This document shows, one piece after another, positions 9,365 through 18,121 of a stretch of DNA of 64,000 nucleotides. The position numbers and the translations under genes were made by a program. The notes under the pieces are model-generated. The model saw only the letters and a list, made by a program, of their open reading frames with translations. It had not been told where the DNA came from and ran no database searches. The DNA is taken from the NCBI GenBank assembly GCA_965658765.1, contig CBFHTO010000001.1, positions 1 through 64,000 on the forward strand, written 5' to 3'. Source of the stretch: Glaciecola sp965658765. GTDB taxonomy: Bacteria > Pseudomonadota > Gammaproteobacteria > Enterobacterales > Alteromonadaceae. Numbering within the stretch: position 1 is the first letter of the stretch; every line of letters begins with the position of its first letter.

Positions 9365-10198
9365 TTAGCCATTGCTCAAACTTTGCTCGTAAAAATCTAA
9401 TTTTTTCCACATTGACAGAAAGTCTTTAGTTAACTTGTGCTCTAACTCCAGCGCCATCTCAGTCGGACAAAATAAGGTAAAGGTCGCTTGGAAATCTCCT
9501 AGTTCTGTTGTAGAAAAGTGAATTTCTGGATCGGGTCCCGATATAGTGGCGTCGAGCGTTCGTTCAATAATCGAGTTATAGCGTTCTGCTACGTCATAAA
9601 ACTCCGCGCAATAGCCTTTTGCTTGATTGAGGATTTGCTCGTAAAGCGCGAAACCGTCGTAATTCTCTTTTCTCACAATACTAAATTTGTGAGTTACATA
9701 GCGCTTGCTAAAATTAAAATTTTTGATTGGGCTTACCAGTAATTTGCTATTCGGCAAGGCCACAGTCTTTCGAGTAAATTGATAGGTGTGAATATCGAGT
9801 TCTAAGACAGTCGTTTTAACCCAATCAATACTGCCCACCTCACCAATAATTCCCTCGACTTCAATCCAATCTCCCACTTTAAACGGTCTCGTCGTAAGTA
9901 TGTAAAAGAAACCGATGATTGATTGAATAAAATCTCTTAGTGCCAGCACGATGGCGACAGCAAAAGCGGCGATGGAAAATGCAATATTTTGCAAATCGGA
10001 TGACCACAAAACCAAAAGCGCAATTACCGCAACTAGATTTACAAAATGGGAAATACTGTGAGAAACATGGCGCGTATCAAGCGCTTTTTTTGAGGCCTTG
10101 TGTTTTGCTACCCGCCGAGTCATTAACTTTAAAAGAAAAGCAATTACTACAATAAAAATAGAAATGATGACTGGGTGTGTTAAGACTTCTTGTAACAT
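9365..10198 (-). CDS. MscS-family mechanosensitive ion channel
   Basis: A 277-residue small-conductance mechanosensitive channel homologue, expected to release solutes on osmotic downshock. Three hydrophobic segments occupy about residues 7-25, 50-68 and 72-95. The pore-lining helix region is SIAAFAVAIVLALRDFIQSIIGFF, and the conserved beta-domain start is FKVGDWIEVEGIIGEVGSIDWVKTTV. The small C-terminal domain is short. The length is close to E. coli MscS (286). A strong site, GGAGG, precedes the ATG. It is a single gene, separated from yjbE by about 166 bases. Confidence 0.93.
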   Translation of the reverse strand: MLQEVLTHPVIISIFIVVIAFLLKLMTRRVAKHKASKKALDTRHVSHSISHFVNLVAVIALLVLWSSDLQNIAFSIAAFAVAIVLALRDFIQSIIGFFYILTTRPFKVGDWIEVEGIIGEVGSIDWVKTTVLELDIHTYQFTRKTVALPNSKLLVSPIKNFNFSKRYVTHKFSIVRKENYDGFALYEQILNQAKGYCAEFYDVAERYNSIIERTLDATISGPDPEIHFSTTELGDFQATFTLFCPTEMALELEHKLTKDFLSMWKKLDFYEQSLSNG

Positions 10199-10426
10199 AA
10201 ACCTCCGATGAAAAGACTGCGATTAAACGCATCCAAGAACTAATACTAGAACCGCTAAGTATAATATGAACACCGCACCTTCGCTTGCGAATTTACTTTG
10301 CAATTTTACCTAATTTAGAAGCGTTTATATAAAATGGGGCTCGACACTGCACTACTAGCACACAAGCATCAGAAGCTATGACTTTGTTTATTATCTCTCA
10401 CGTAATTTGAAGCACAGCTCACGTCA

Positions 10427-10444
10427 TCACCGCGAAGGCGGTGA
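10427..10444. repeat. REP-like hairpin
   Basis: TCACCGC and GCGGTGA form a perfect 7-bp stem around GAAG, embedded in CGTCATCACCGCGAAGGCGG. This is the shape and composition of extragenic palindromic repeats common in gammaproteobacteria. Only one copy is seen in this window, so its repeat nature is inferred. Confidence 0.5.
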
Positions 10445-10544
10445 CTTCTTACCCCTAGTAAATTGTGACACTAGTAATACTGTTTTGCGTAATCGGAAGA
10501 AAGCGGGGATCCATAGAAAGGTATTTCAACATTTTAAACTTAAA

Positions 10545-10594
10545 CGAAGAACCGAAATTTCAAAAAGGGGCAGAAATAGAATCTCGGTTCTTCG
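10545..10594. repeat. 11-bp perfect inverted repeat
   Basis: CGAAGAACCGA at 10545-10555 is matched exactly by its reverse complement at 10584-10594, with a 28-base spacer. It follows the REP-like hairpin within the same gene-free stretch and may belong to the same dispersed element or be a small non-autonomous remnant. Confidence 0.45.
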
Positions 10595-10908
10595 CCTACG
10601 ACAAGCTTTGAGTCCTTTCAAAATTTACACTCATTTGACGCGAATCGAATGATAAAAAAGAATAACGCAAAAACCCTGTCTGTGCGTATACCTTAAATAT
10701 TTTAGGTATAGAAAAAAATACATTTTTTGGTACACAATATGCGCTTATTCATAAACAAATTTTAGACTTGTGATAGCACAATATGTCGCAAGACTGGGTT
10801 CGAGCAAGGTCTATGCTAATACTTAACCCATATAAATATGTAAGGTTATCGTCATATTTTTTGAGCAATAAAAAGAGCTTGCTCATGTAGGCTCAAAATC
10901 CCCTAATC

Positions 10909-11610
10909 TTAACTGACAGAATATTGTAAGGACGACCACCATGCTTCATCGGCTTCTATTTCGCCGTTTTCATTTATTTTCGGATAAGGCAAACCTCTTT
11001 CCTTACATATCTTAGAAAGCGTTGGAAATCCCCCTTCAAAAAGAACTTTTTGCGCAGATTCTTCTGGCAGAGTATTTTTATCATACATGCCCGCAAGGGA
11101 CCTTTGCCTTTGTGCTTCGTAAAGAATAATAGCTGCGGCAACTGACACATTTAAAGATTGCACCATACCTAACATAGGGATCATCACTGACTGATCCGCC
11201 AGGCTGATTGCTTCGGCTGTCGCGCCTGTTTTTTCTTGACCGAGGAGAATAGCAGTGGGTTTAGTGTAATCGACTGAACGAAAATCAACCGCTTGTTCAT
11301 CAAGATGAGTCACAATAACCTGCATTCCTTGACTTTTTAGAGACAGAATGGCGCTCTCAGTATCGGCATGGTGAAATGTTTCCGTCCATATTTGACTACC
11401 AAGCGCTGTGCCTTTTCTCAAGCCCGAATTTTCTTCCCAAACAGCATGGATGGCATGTACGCCAACCGCATCAGCCGTTCGATAAACGGCCGATACATTG
11501 TGCGGTTTATGCACCTCTTCAAGTAATAAAGTAAGGTCAGTCTGACGGCGCGCCAATAAAGCCCTGATCTTTTGATACCTTGAGGCAGTCATCTTTTGAA
11601 CATGCTTCAT
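10909..11610 (-). CDS. trmH: tRNA (guanosine(18)-2'-O)-methyltransferase TrmH
   Basis: SPOUT-family methyltransferase that adds a 2'-O-methyl group to G18 in the tRNA D-loop. Clear family motifs are HKPHNVSAVYRTADAVGVHAIHAVW, ILLGQEKTGATAEA and the knot motif IPMLGMVQSLNVSVAAAIILYEAQRQR. The C-terminus ending EIEADEAWW is typical. Length (about 230) matches E. coli (229). The first ATG (11610) and a second at 11592 are both possible; alignment with E. coli TrmH favours the second. It follows ridA by eight bases and is co-directional, so the two are likely one transcript. Confidence 0.95.
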   Translation of the reverse strand: MKHVQKMTASRYQKIRALLARRQTDLTLLLEEVHKPHNVSAVYRTADAVGVHAIHAVWEENSGLRKGTALGSQIWTETFHHADTESAILSLKSQGMQVIVTHLDEQAVDFRSVDYTKPTAILLGQEKTGATAEAISLADQSVMIPMLGMVQSLNVSVAAAIILYEAQRQRSLAGMYDKNTLPEESAQKVLFEGGFPTLSKICKERGLPYPKINENGEIEADEAWWSSLQYSVS

Positions 11611-11618
11611 TGTCGACT

Positions 11619-12005
11619 CTATTCCGGTAAAACCAAAACACCATCAATTTCAATTTGCGCCTCTTTTGGCAGTGCACTGACCTGCACGGCGGCTCTCGCA
11701 GGGTATGGTTGCTCAAAATATTTCGCCATTATTTCATTCACCTTGGCAAATTGCCCCAAATCAGTGAGAAAAATATTTACCTTGACCAAATTTGACATGC
11801 TACCACCTGCAGCCTCTACAACAGCCTTTACATTTTTAAATACTTGTTCAGCTTGAGCCTCAAAGTCATCCGATATCATGGTCATAGTGGTTGGGTCTAA
11901 AGGTATCTGTCCCGATAAATAAACGGTATTTCCTGCCTTTACCGCTTGGCTATATGTGCCAATCGCAGCAGGTGCATTATTGGTTTGAATCACTGACTTT
12001 GACAT
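11619..12005 (-). CDS. ridA: RidA-family enamine/imine deaminase
   Basis: A 128-residue RidA (YjgF) protein that hydrolyses reactive 2-aminoacrylate and related imines produced by PLP enzymes. Family residues are visible: the N-terminal APAAIGTYSQAVKAGNTVYLSGQIPLDP, the arginine-containing YPARAAVQVSALP, and the EIDGVLVL ending, which form the trimer-interface active site. A ribosome site AAGGAA precedes the ATG. In several gammaproteobacteria ridA lies between spoT and trmH; here it keeps its contact with trmH but not with spoT. Confidence 0.94.
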   Translation of the reverse strand: MSKSVIQTNNAPAAIGTYSQAVKAGNTVYLSGQIPLDPTTMTMISDDFEAQAEQVFKNVKAVVEAAGGSMSNLVKVNIFLTDLGQFAKVNEIMAKYFEQPYPARAAVQVSALPKEAQIEIDGVLVLPE

Positions 12006-12290
12006 TTGTTTTCCTTAATTTTTGCAATATTTCATTGTATAACAAGCGTTACGATTTAGACCACTATTCTTAATAAACAAGCAATTCTTTTTAGCAGCTT
12101 TTTCGCTCAGGGTTTGGGGTACATGGAAAATATACGCTATGTTTATAAGCGCGAGTGCATTTATCAAACAATAGTGAGTACATTGCACTACACCTAAAAA
12201 AAGCAGTATTCATTAAAAAATTAAAAGTAAGTGACATAACGGTATAAGTAAAGCAAATCAATGCACATCAAATTTTAGAAGGAAAACTAA

Positions 12291-14099
12291 TTGTTTATTT
12301 TGAAGTATTACCTTTTATTTACCGCTTTGACCCTGATTGCTGCGATATACACCCCACAGTGGTATTTTAAAGCCTCGCTCATTTGGCTTTCAATGTCCTT
12401 AGCCGCGGTGTCTTTTGCCTATATTTCGGATTCACCAAAAATATTTAGAAAAAAATCGGACGGTCATATTCCGTGGTATATCCAATGGCTTTTCGTGCCG
12501 TTTTTAACTGGCGCGCAAATATACAATAGTTGGGCAAGGAAAAACGATTCGGTACCCGCCGTTCAAAAAATTGAAGATAATTTATATCTCGCGTGCCGTC
12601 TATTTCCATCGGATTCCGAGTTTTTAAAACAAGAAAATATAACTGCCGTGCTTGATGCAACCGCCGAATTTAGTGGCTTTAATTTATCCGCGCAGCTCGA
12701 AGAGTTTTCATATTTTAACGTAGCGGTCCTTGATCACAAGGTACCTCACAAAAAAGACTTATTAGAAGCTGTTAATTGGATTCACAATCAGATAAGACAA
12801 GATAAATCGATTGTTATTCATTGCGCACTAGGTCGAGGGCGTTCAGTCTTAATCATGGCGGCTTATCTGTTGTTTAGCAAACAGGCATCTTCAGTAGATG
12901 ATGCCCTTAATAAAATCAACAAAATCAGAAGCACCGCTAAACTTAATCACTTTCAATATAAAAAGCTCAAACAGCTGTTTAATGAGGGGCTACTACAGCA
13001 AAAACAAGACCTGCTTTTGGTTGTAAACCCGGTTTCGGGTGGCGGTAAATGGGAGCTTCATCATGAGACCATCGTAAATATTTTATCTCACCAATATACC
13101 TTGCACATTGTCTGTACAAGCGAAGAAAAAGACGCCACAACGATCGTGAAAGAAAACCTATCAAGCAAACATTCTGCGGTTATCGCGTGTGGAGGCGATG
13201 GCACGGTCAATGAAGTGATAGAAGCCGTAATGCAAAGCGTGCAGTTAGATAAAGTAAATTACAACTCAAAAACTCACACCTCGTCGACTCTTACATCAAC
13301 AACTCACACCTCAAAGAAAAGTGAGCTTTCAGACAAAGAGTATGAAAACAGGAGAAACGCTAGTACAGAAGCACAATTCCAGTCAAATACGGTCGTGGGT
13401 ATTATCCCAATTGGTACCACCAATGCCTTGAGTCATGTGTTGTATGGTAGTCTCGCAAAGATAAGACCTATCGAAACCGCTTGCCAATGCATATTGAACA
13501 ATAATCGTGCAAAAATCGACATAGCAAAATGCAATGACGAACATTTTTTGTTAGTTGCTGGTCTTGGCTATGAACAAGAAATGATCGAAAACGCTGACCG
13601 AGACAAAAAAGACGAGCTTGGTGAGCTTGCGTATTTAAGCGCACTATACGAATCAATAAAGCGGAATAATTCTCAAACGTTTTCGGTGTTTATCGATGAC
13701 GACGATGAACAAATAATTCAAGCTAACAGCATCGTCATCGCTAATGCAGCGCCGTTTACGACCATTCTAGCCCAAGGCAAAGGGGAGCCAGACCCATTTG
13801 ATGCTTATCTAGACCTCACCATAGTTAATAATGAAGAGAACAGCGTGATGCCATTCGCGACATTAAGTGCAAGGGCATTGTTTACTCCGAACAAAAAACA
13901 TGACAACGACGACTCCTTGCATCACAAGCGAATTAAACGTATTCGAATTAAGAAAACACTGCATGGCAAACCTACTGCAGAAGAAAAACGCGAAGCAATG
14001 AATTTAAAATACGTTGTTGATGGTGAAAGTCGCAGTGCAAATGAAATAAAGATAGAAGTATTGCCTAAAGCAGTAAGTGTTTTTACTCGTTCTAGATAA
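12291..14099 (+). CDS. Membrane dual-specificity phosphatase fused to diacylglycerol/lipid kinase
   Basis: A 602-residue fusion. N-terminal hydrophobic helices (about 1-20, 28-46 and a weaker one near 62-78) anchor it. A dual-specificity phosphatase domain follows with the catalytic loop HCALGRGRS at about residue 177. A DAGK/sphingosine-kinase catalytic domain follows, with NPVSGGGK (about 246), CGGDGTVNE (about 301) and PIGTTNA (about 374). Between the last two motifs lies a Ser/Thr/Lys-rich insert of roughly 40 residues, partly made of a 12-bp direct repeat (AACTCACACCTC at 13271 and 13301). The start is TTG with AGAAGGAAAA upstream. Such fusions are known, but the substrate of neither domain can be read from sequence. 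Confidence 0.85.
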   Translation: MFILKYYLLFTALTLIAAIYTPQWYFKASLIWLSMSLAAVSFAYISDSPKIFRKKSDGHIPWYIQWLFVPFLTGAQIYNSWARKNDSVPAVQKIEDNLYLACRLFPSDSEFLKQENITAVLDATAEFSGFNLSAQLEEFSYFNVAVLDHKVPHKKDLLEAVNWIHNQIRQDKSIVIHCALGRGRSVLIMAAYLLFSKQASSVDDALNKINKIRSTAKLNHFQYKKLKQLFNEGLLQQKQDLLLVVNPVSGGGKWELHHETIVNILSHQYTLHIVCTSEEKDATTIVKENLSSKHSAVIACGGDGTVNEVIEAVMQSVQLDKVNYNSKTHTSSTLTSTTHTSKKSELSDKEYENRRNASTEAQFQSNTVVGIIPIGTTNALSHVLYGSLAKIRPIETACQCILNNNRAKIDIAKCNDEHFLLVAGLGYEQEMIENADRDKKDELGELAYLSALYESIKRNNSQTFSVFIDDDDEQIIQANSIVIANAAPFTTILAQGKGEPDPFDAYLDLTIVNNEENSVMPFATLSARALFTPNKKHDNDDSLHHKRIKRIRIKKTLHGKPTAEEKREAMNLKYVVDGESRSANEIKIEVLPKAVSVFTRSR

Positions 14100-14207
14100 A
14101 CAGGTGTTTGTTGTAAGCCCTCAAGCTAAAAACCTTGCGGCTTTGGTCGATATATACAGACTTAAGTAAGAGTGCAGTAGAATCTTTCAATCAAATGAAA
14201 CGAATGG

Positions 14208-14879
14208 ATGGAGCTTAGGATAGTGAAAATTATGAACGCCAGTAAGCTATTTTTTCTGTATTTGCTCGCCCTTACTACAAGCCCCTGCTTTTCGAGTAGT
14301 ACTACATTGCTCTTTATTGATCAGTCAGGTAAGCCTATTGAAAATGTGGTAGTGAGCTCACCACAATTTATTCAGCAGAATATCAGTGAAAAGCCTCTAA
14401 TTATGGACCAAAAGAAGCGTCAGTTTTCGCCAAGAATACTCGTGGCTCAGCGAGGTCAACTTGTTGCTTTTCCAAACAGTGATAACATTCGACACCACGT
14501 TTACAGCTTTTCAGACGCTAAAGCTTTCGAACTTAAACTTTATAGCGGTGAAAACACCGAACCAGTCATGTTTGAGCAATCGGGGATCGTCACCCTCGGT
14601 TGTAACATCCACGATCGTATGTTGGGATTCATATACGTGAATGATATGCCTAATGCAATTATGACGGGTGTAGACGGAAAAATTAGTGTCGAAAGTTCGG
14701 TCGAAGAAATCACATTCTGGCATCCCGATATGAGCATCGATAATCAAGCGAGAGAAGTGCTTGCGATTGACCATCAGGATAAGCAGAGCCATACGATAAG
14801 CGTAGTGTTAGTGTCTGACGTACTATCCCCAAAAAAATCATCTAACACCTTTGGTAGCCGTGCTCTGGGGACTCGTTAA
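14208..14879 (+). CDS. Exported cupredoxin-like protein
   Basis: A roughly 220-residue exported protein. The signal peptide (MNASKLFFLYLLALTTSPCFS) begins at an in-frame ATG at 14232; the upstream ATG at 14208 is an alternative start. The mature protein has a small beta-domain, then a plastocyanin-like fold with candidate type-1 copper ligands: His in IRHHVYSF and Cys, His and Met in GCNIHDRM. This resembles proteins loosely annotated as methylamine utilisation protein. It is the first gene of a four-gene run: the next gene starts three bases after its stop. Likely a periplasmic copper or redox protein; electron transfer versus sensing cannot be decided. Confidence 0.78.
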   Translation: MELRIVKIMNASKLFFLYLLALTTSPCFSSSTTLLFIDQSGKPIENVVVSSPQFIQQNISEKPLIMDQKKRQFSPRILVAQRGQLVAFPNSDNIRHHVYSFSDAKAFELKLYSGENTEPVMFEQSGIVTLGCNIHDRMLGFIYVNDMPNAIMTGVDGKISVESSVEEITFWHPDMSIDNQAREVLAIDHQDKQSHTISVVLVSDVLSPKKSSNTFGSRALGTR

Positions 14880-14882
14880 GGC

Positions 14883-17198
14883 ATGCTTATATCTCTCAAA
14901 AATAGTATATTACGGATCTTAGTTTTCAGTATATTACTGACGACGGTGCTCATATTAATCGTGATATGGAACATCAACTCTAATCAGGTAAACCGTCAGC
15001 TCGATAAAGACTTATCAGTTGCTCAGGCTGTGTTTAAAAAAGTGAGTAACGAGAGGCGTGAACAGTTGCTAAACAGCGCCTCGGTGCTGACCTCAGACTT
15101 CGGATTCAAACGCGCGATTGCAACAGGTGATATCCCCACTATTGAAAGCGTGTTTGACAATCACGGTGGAAGAATCAATGCCGACCTAATGCTGATGATT
15201 GATTTAGAAGGCAACATTCTTACACATTACCCAGAAGTAAATATGGCAAGTGAGAAATATCCGAATCCAGAGCTCATTTCTATTATATTAGAGAAAGGAG
15301 GATTGGATGAGTTTCAAATAATAGAGGGTAGACTATTTCAAATTATACTGATGCCTGTCCGTGCCCCAAGCGTAGTTGGTATTGCAGGAATCGCATTTGA
15401 ATATGACGACGAAACCTTAGCCGAGCTAAAACAAATCATTAGTGGAGACATCATCGTCAGCACTACTCTATTTGGGGATGAAAAAATATTAGCGTCGACC
15501 ATTAATACTGACGGTATAAGCGCCCAAGAAGCTTTGTCGTCTTTCAATATGTGGTCAAAAATATTGTTTGAAAATGTACCGAGCTATTTTAGTCGCTCAA
15601 TGACCCTGCCACAGATGCAAAATACGCAAGTATCGGTAAAACTCGCACAAAATATCACGCCTGATTATCGACAAATGATATTTTTACAACTGATATTACT
15701 CGGAATTTCCGGCTTAGTTATGTTAGTCACACTGTCGATTTCGATGTTATTTTCAAAACGTATCAGCAGACCTGTTTCATCCTTGGTAAAGCTAGCTGAT
15801 AAAATTGCCTTAGGAGATTATCGGTATGGCAAAGGGTTTAAAACTCGATTGCAAGAAATAGATGAATTAGCTAGGGCCTTGTTTAGAATGCGAGAGCGGA
15901 TAGAAAGCCGCGAAAGCGAAATTAAATTCAATGCTGAACATGATATGTTGACTGGCCTTAGAAATCGCTTTTACCTAGAAAAAGCCCTTCAAAGTAACTT
16001 TGGTAAAAAACAAGATTTCCAAGTACTTGGCTTGTTCTTAAAAGGCTTCAGAAACATTAATGACTTATATGGTTTTTCAAACGGCGACGCATGTTTAAAG
16101 CTGATCGCTCAACGCTTAGAATCCTTCGCTGGTATGAAAAGTCGACTTTCGGGGGGTACGATGTGTTTGCTACCCGAAAAAGTAATGCATCGGCATGATT
16201 TAGAAGTATTTCAAGCGCTCCTAGAAAACCCAATGAAATTCGACGGCTTTACCATCCAAATAAAATTTGTGCTCGCAATGATCAATGTAGAAAGCGAAAA
16301 TGATGACATTGAAGGGGTATTTAGAAAGCTCAACATCGTCTTAGATGACGCAAAGAAAACAAATGACTCCTTAGTGTTTTATGATTCTGAACAAGAAAAA
16401 CTCTATCTTCGCCGATTAGATATCATTACAGAACTGAAAAAAGCGCTTAGCACACATCAAGATGAGCTTTTTTTGGTTTATCAGCCGAAACTCAACCTAG
16501 CCTCTGGAGATATAGCAGGAGCGGAGGCTTTGATCCGGTGGATTAATCCAAAGCTTGGTTTTGTCCCACCAGATGAGTTTATTGGCATAGCAGAGCAAGC
16601 CGGTATGATAGAAGACGTCACTCGCTTTGTTATGCAACGAGCCATAGAAGATACTCAGATGTTCTTCAATGCAGGCTTAACGCTTAATATTGCGCTTAAC
16701 CTCTCCACTCAGGATATCGAAAGTCGAGCGTTACTCGATCACTTTAGCGCCCTGTTGATCACACACAAGATCTCACCTAGTCATTTTCAGTTAGAAGTCA
16801 CTGAAAGTGACTTAGTGGAAGATGCAAATACTGCCGTACAAAATCTAAACCACCTCCAAGAAGCCGGCTTCACGATTGCCATAGATGATTTTGGTACTGG
16901 TTACAGCTCACTTGCTTACCTAAAAAACCTGCCGATTGACACGATAAAAATTGATCGGTGTTTCGTTATGGAACTGGCTTCCAACAAAGAAGACCAAACC
17001 ATGGTAAAAACAGTACTTAGTTTAGCGCGCTCGTTTAATTTATCGGTAGTTGCAGAAGGGATTGAAGACGAAGCTACTTTGCAGTTATTGAAAAAGTGGG
17101 GTTGCGATTTTGCTCAGGGATACCACATTGCGAAACCCTTGGAAAAAGACACATTCCTTTCTTTTGTAAAGGAGAGACAACTTAAAGGCATCAATTGA
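14883..17198 (+). CDS. Membrane sensor with HAMP, degenerate GGDEF and intact EAL domains
   Basis: A 771-residue inner-membrane c-di-GMP protein. A transmembrane helix (about 8-28) leads into a periplasmic region of about 240 residues (probably Cache-like), then a second helix (about 262-285), a HAMP linker (KRISRPVSSLVKLADKIALGDYR) and a GGDEF-like domain whose active loop reads SGGTMC (near residue 422) instead of GGDEF, so cyclase activity is unlikely. The EAL domain keeps AEALIRW (about 547), NLSTQD, EVTESD, DDFGTGYSS (about 667), KIDR and VAEGIED, so it should be an active phosphodiesterase. Its stop overlaps the next gene, marking an operon. Confidence 0.9.
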   Translation: MLISLKNSILRILVFSILLTTVLILIVIWNINSNQVNRQLDKDLSVAQAVFKKVSNERREQLLNSASVLTSDFGFKRAIATGDIPTIESVFDNHGGRINADLMLMIDLEGNILTHYPEVNMASEKYPNPELISIILEKGGLDEFQIIEGRLFQIILMPVRAPSVVGIAGIAFEYDDETLAELKQIISGDIIVSTTLFGDEKILASTINTDGISAQEALSSFNMWSKILFENVPSYFSRSMTLPQMQNTQVSVKLAQNITPDYRQMIFLQLILLGISGLVMLVTLSISMLFSKRISRPVSSLVKLADKIALGDYRYGKGFKTRLQEIDELARALFRMRERIESRESEIKFNAEHDMLTGLRNRFYLEKALQSNFGKKQDFQVLGLFLKGFRNINDLYGFSNGDACLKLIAQRLESFAGMKSRLSGGTMCLLPEKVMHRHDLEVFQALLENPMKFDGFTIQIKFVLAMINVESENDDIEGVFRKLNIVLDDAKKTNDSLVFYDSEQEKLYLRRLDIITELKKALSTHQDELFLVYQPKLNLASGDIAGAEALIRWINPKLGFVPPDEFIGIAEQAGMIEDVTRFVMQRAIEDTQMFFNAGLTLNIALNLSTQDIESRALLDHFSALLITHKISPSHFQLEVTESDLVEDANTAVQNLNHLQEAGFTIAIDDFGTGYSSLAYLKNLPIDTIKIDRCFVMELASNKEDQTMVKTVLSLARSFNLSVVAEGIEDEATLQLLKKWGCDFAQGYHIAKPLEKDTFLSFVKERQLKGIN

Positions 17199-18121
17199 TG
17201 ATATCTACATTTTTTTCATGTTCTAAAAACATAAATTTAATTCAAAGACGTATTACATCAAAGATCGGAGTGTCTGAAGGAATAGAAGATGCCTGTAAAT
17301 TTTTATTATTGTTATTAGTATTGACGATTGCATCTCCCGCAACGGCAGGCGATGGCAAGTTAATCGCTACAGCAGGCTTAAACCAAATCGAAGGCACAGG
17401 CGGTGGCGGAATAGTCCCATGGGCAACACTATCTGGCTACGATAGCCAAGATGAGTACTCAGTAAACGCATTTTCTACCATGGTTAATGTTGATGATTAC
17501 CGCTTACAAGTTGTAGGAGGAAGCCTTTCCTTGTTTGATCGCGTCGAATTGTCGGCAGCAAGACAAGACTTTACCCTAAAACGACTAGGGAGCGAGATTA
17601 GTCAAAACGTTTTTGGGATCAAAACAAAACTTTACGGTGATGTGGTTTATTCTTCATGGCCTCAGATAAGTGCTGGAATTCAACATAAACAACTACTGGA
17701 TTCTGATATCGCGTATGCACTCGGCGCAAAGGATGACAGCGGTACTGATTTTTATCTCGCGGCAACAAAAGTACACCTAGGTGCCCTTGCTGGCTATAAT
17801 CTAGTGTGGAGTCTGAATGCTCGCTATACAAAAGCAAATCAACTAGGACTCTTAGGTTTCGGGCAAGCTGACAATAGCGACTATGATCTCATGTTAGAAG
17901 GTAGCTTCGGTCTACTACTATCTCGACACCTCGCAATAGGTTTTGAATACAGGCAAAAACCAGATCAACTCGGCCTAGGTGAACAAGACTGGAAGGACTT
18001 TTTTGTGAGCTACATACCCAGCAAGAATATCAATGTTACGCTTGCATGGGCAGAGCTTGGGAGCATCGCGGGAGCCATCGAACAAAACGGTCTATATTTG
18101 TCTCTTGGAGGTCAGTTATGA
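17198..18121 (+). CDS. DUF3034 family exported protein
   Basis: A roughly 307-residue protein matching the DUF3034 family: GDGKLIATAGLNQIEGTGGGGIVPWATLSGY followed by repeated amphipathic beta-strands with aromatic ends, as in an outer-membrane barrel. The signal segment (FLLLLLVLTIASPATAG) sits unusually far in, about 30-50 residues from the start, so a downstream GTG (near 17267) may be the real start. Starts at 17195 (TTG) and 17198 (ATG) overlap the stop of the EAL gene. Its own stop overlaps the globin start by four bases. Function of the family is unknown; an outer-membrane porin-like role is inference. Confidence 0.8.
   Translation: MISTFFSCSKNINLIQRRITSKIGVSEGIEDACKFLLLLLVLTIASPATAGDGKLIATAGLNQIEGTGGGGIVPWATLSGYDSQDEYSVNAFSTMVNVDDYRLQVVGGSLSLFDRVELSAARQDFTLKRLGSEISQNVFGIKTKLYGDVVYSSWPQISAGIQHKQLLDSDIAYALGAKDDSGTDFYLAATKVHLGALAGYNLVWSLNARYTKANQLGLLGFGQADNSDYDLMLEGSFGLLLSRHLAIGFEYRQKPDQLGLGEQDWKDFFVSYIPSKNINVTLAWAELGSIAGAIEQNGLYLSLGGQL

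Larger units (their letters stand above)
10199..10908. other. 710-bp gene-free stretch with REP-like repeats
   Basis: Between mscS and trmH no supported gene is seen. The stretch holds a REP-like hairpin (10427-10444), a short segment AAGCGGGGATCCATAGAAAG at 10501-10520 that resembles sequence often found in dispersed intergenic repeats of this group, an 11-bp perfect inverted repeat (10545-10594), and an imperfect palindrome TATACCT..AGGTATA at 10687-10710. The remainder is AT-rich. Confidence 0.55.

Noticed and set aside
10407..10652. 81-codon open frame in the gene-free stretch after mscS
   Set aside because: It runs through the REP-like hairpin and the inverted repeat, has no ribosome site and its protein is an Arg/His-rich composition typical of translated repeats.
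15900..16400. Active diguanylate cyclase
   Set aside because: The GGDEF loop is SGGTMC, lacking the acidic metal and catalytic residues.
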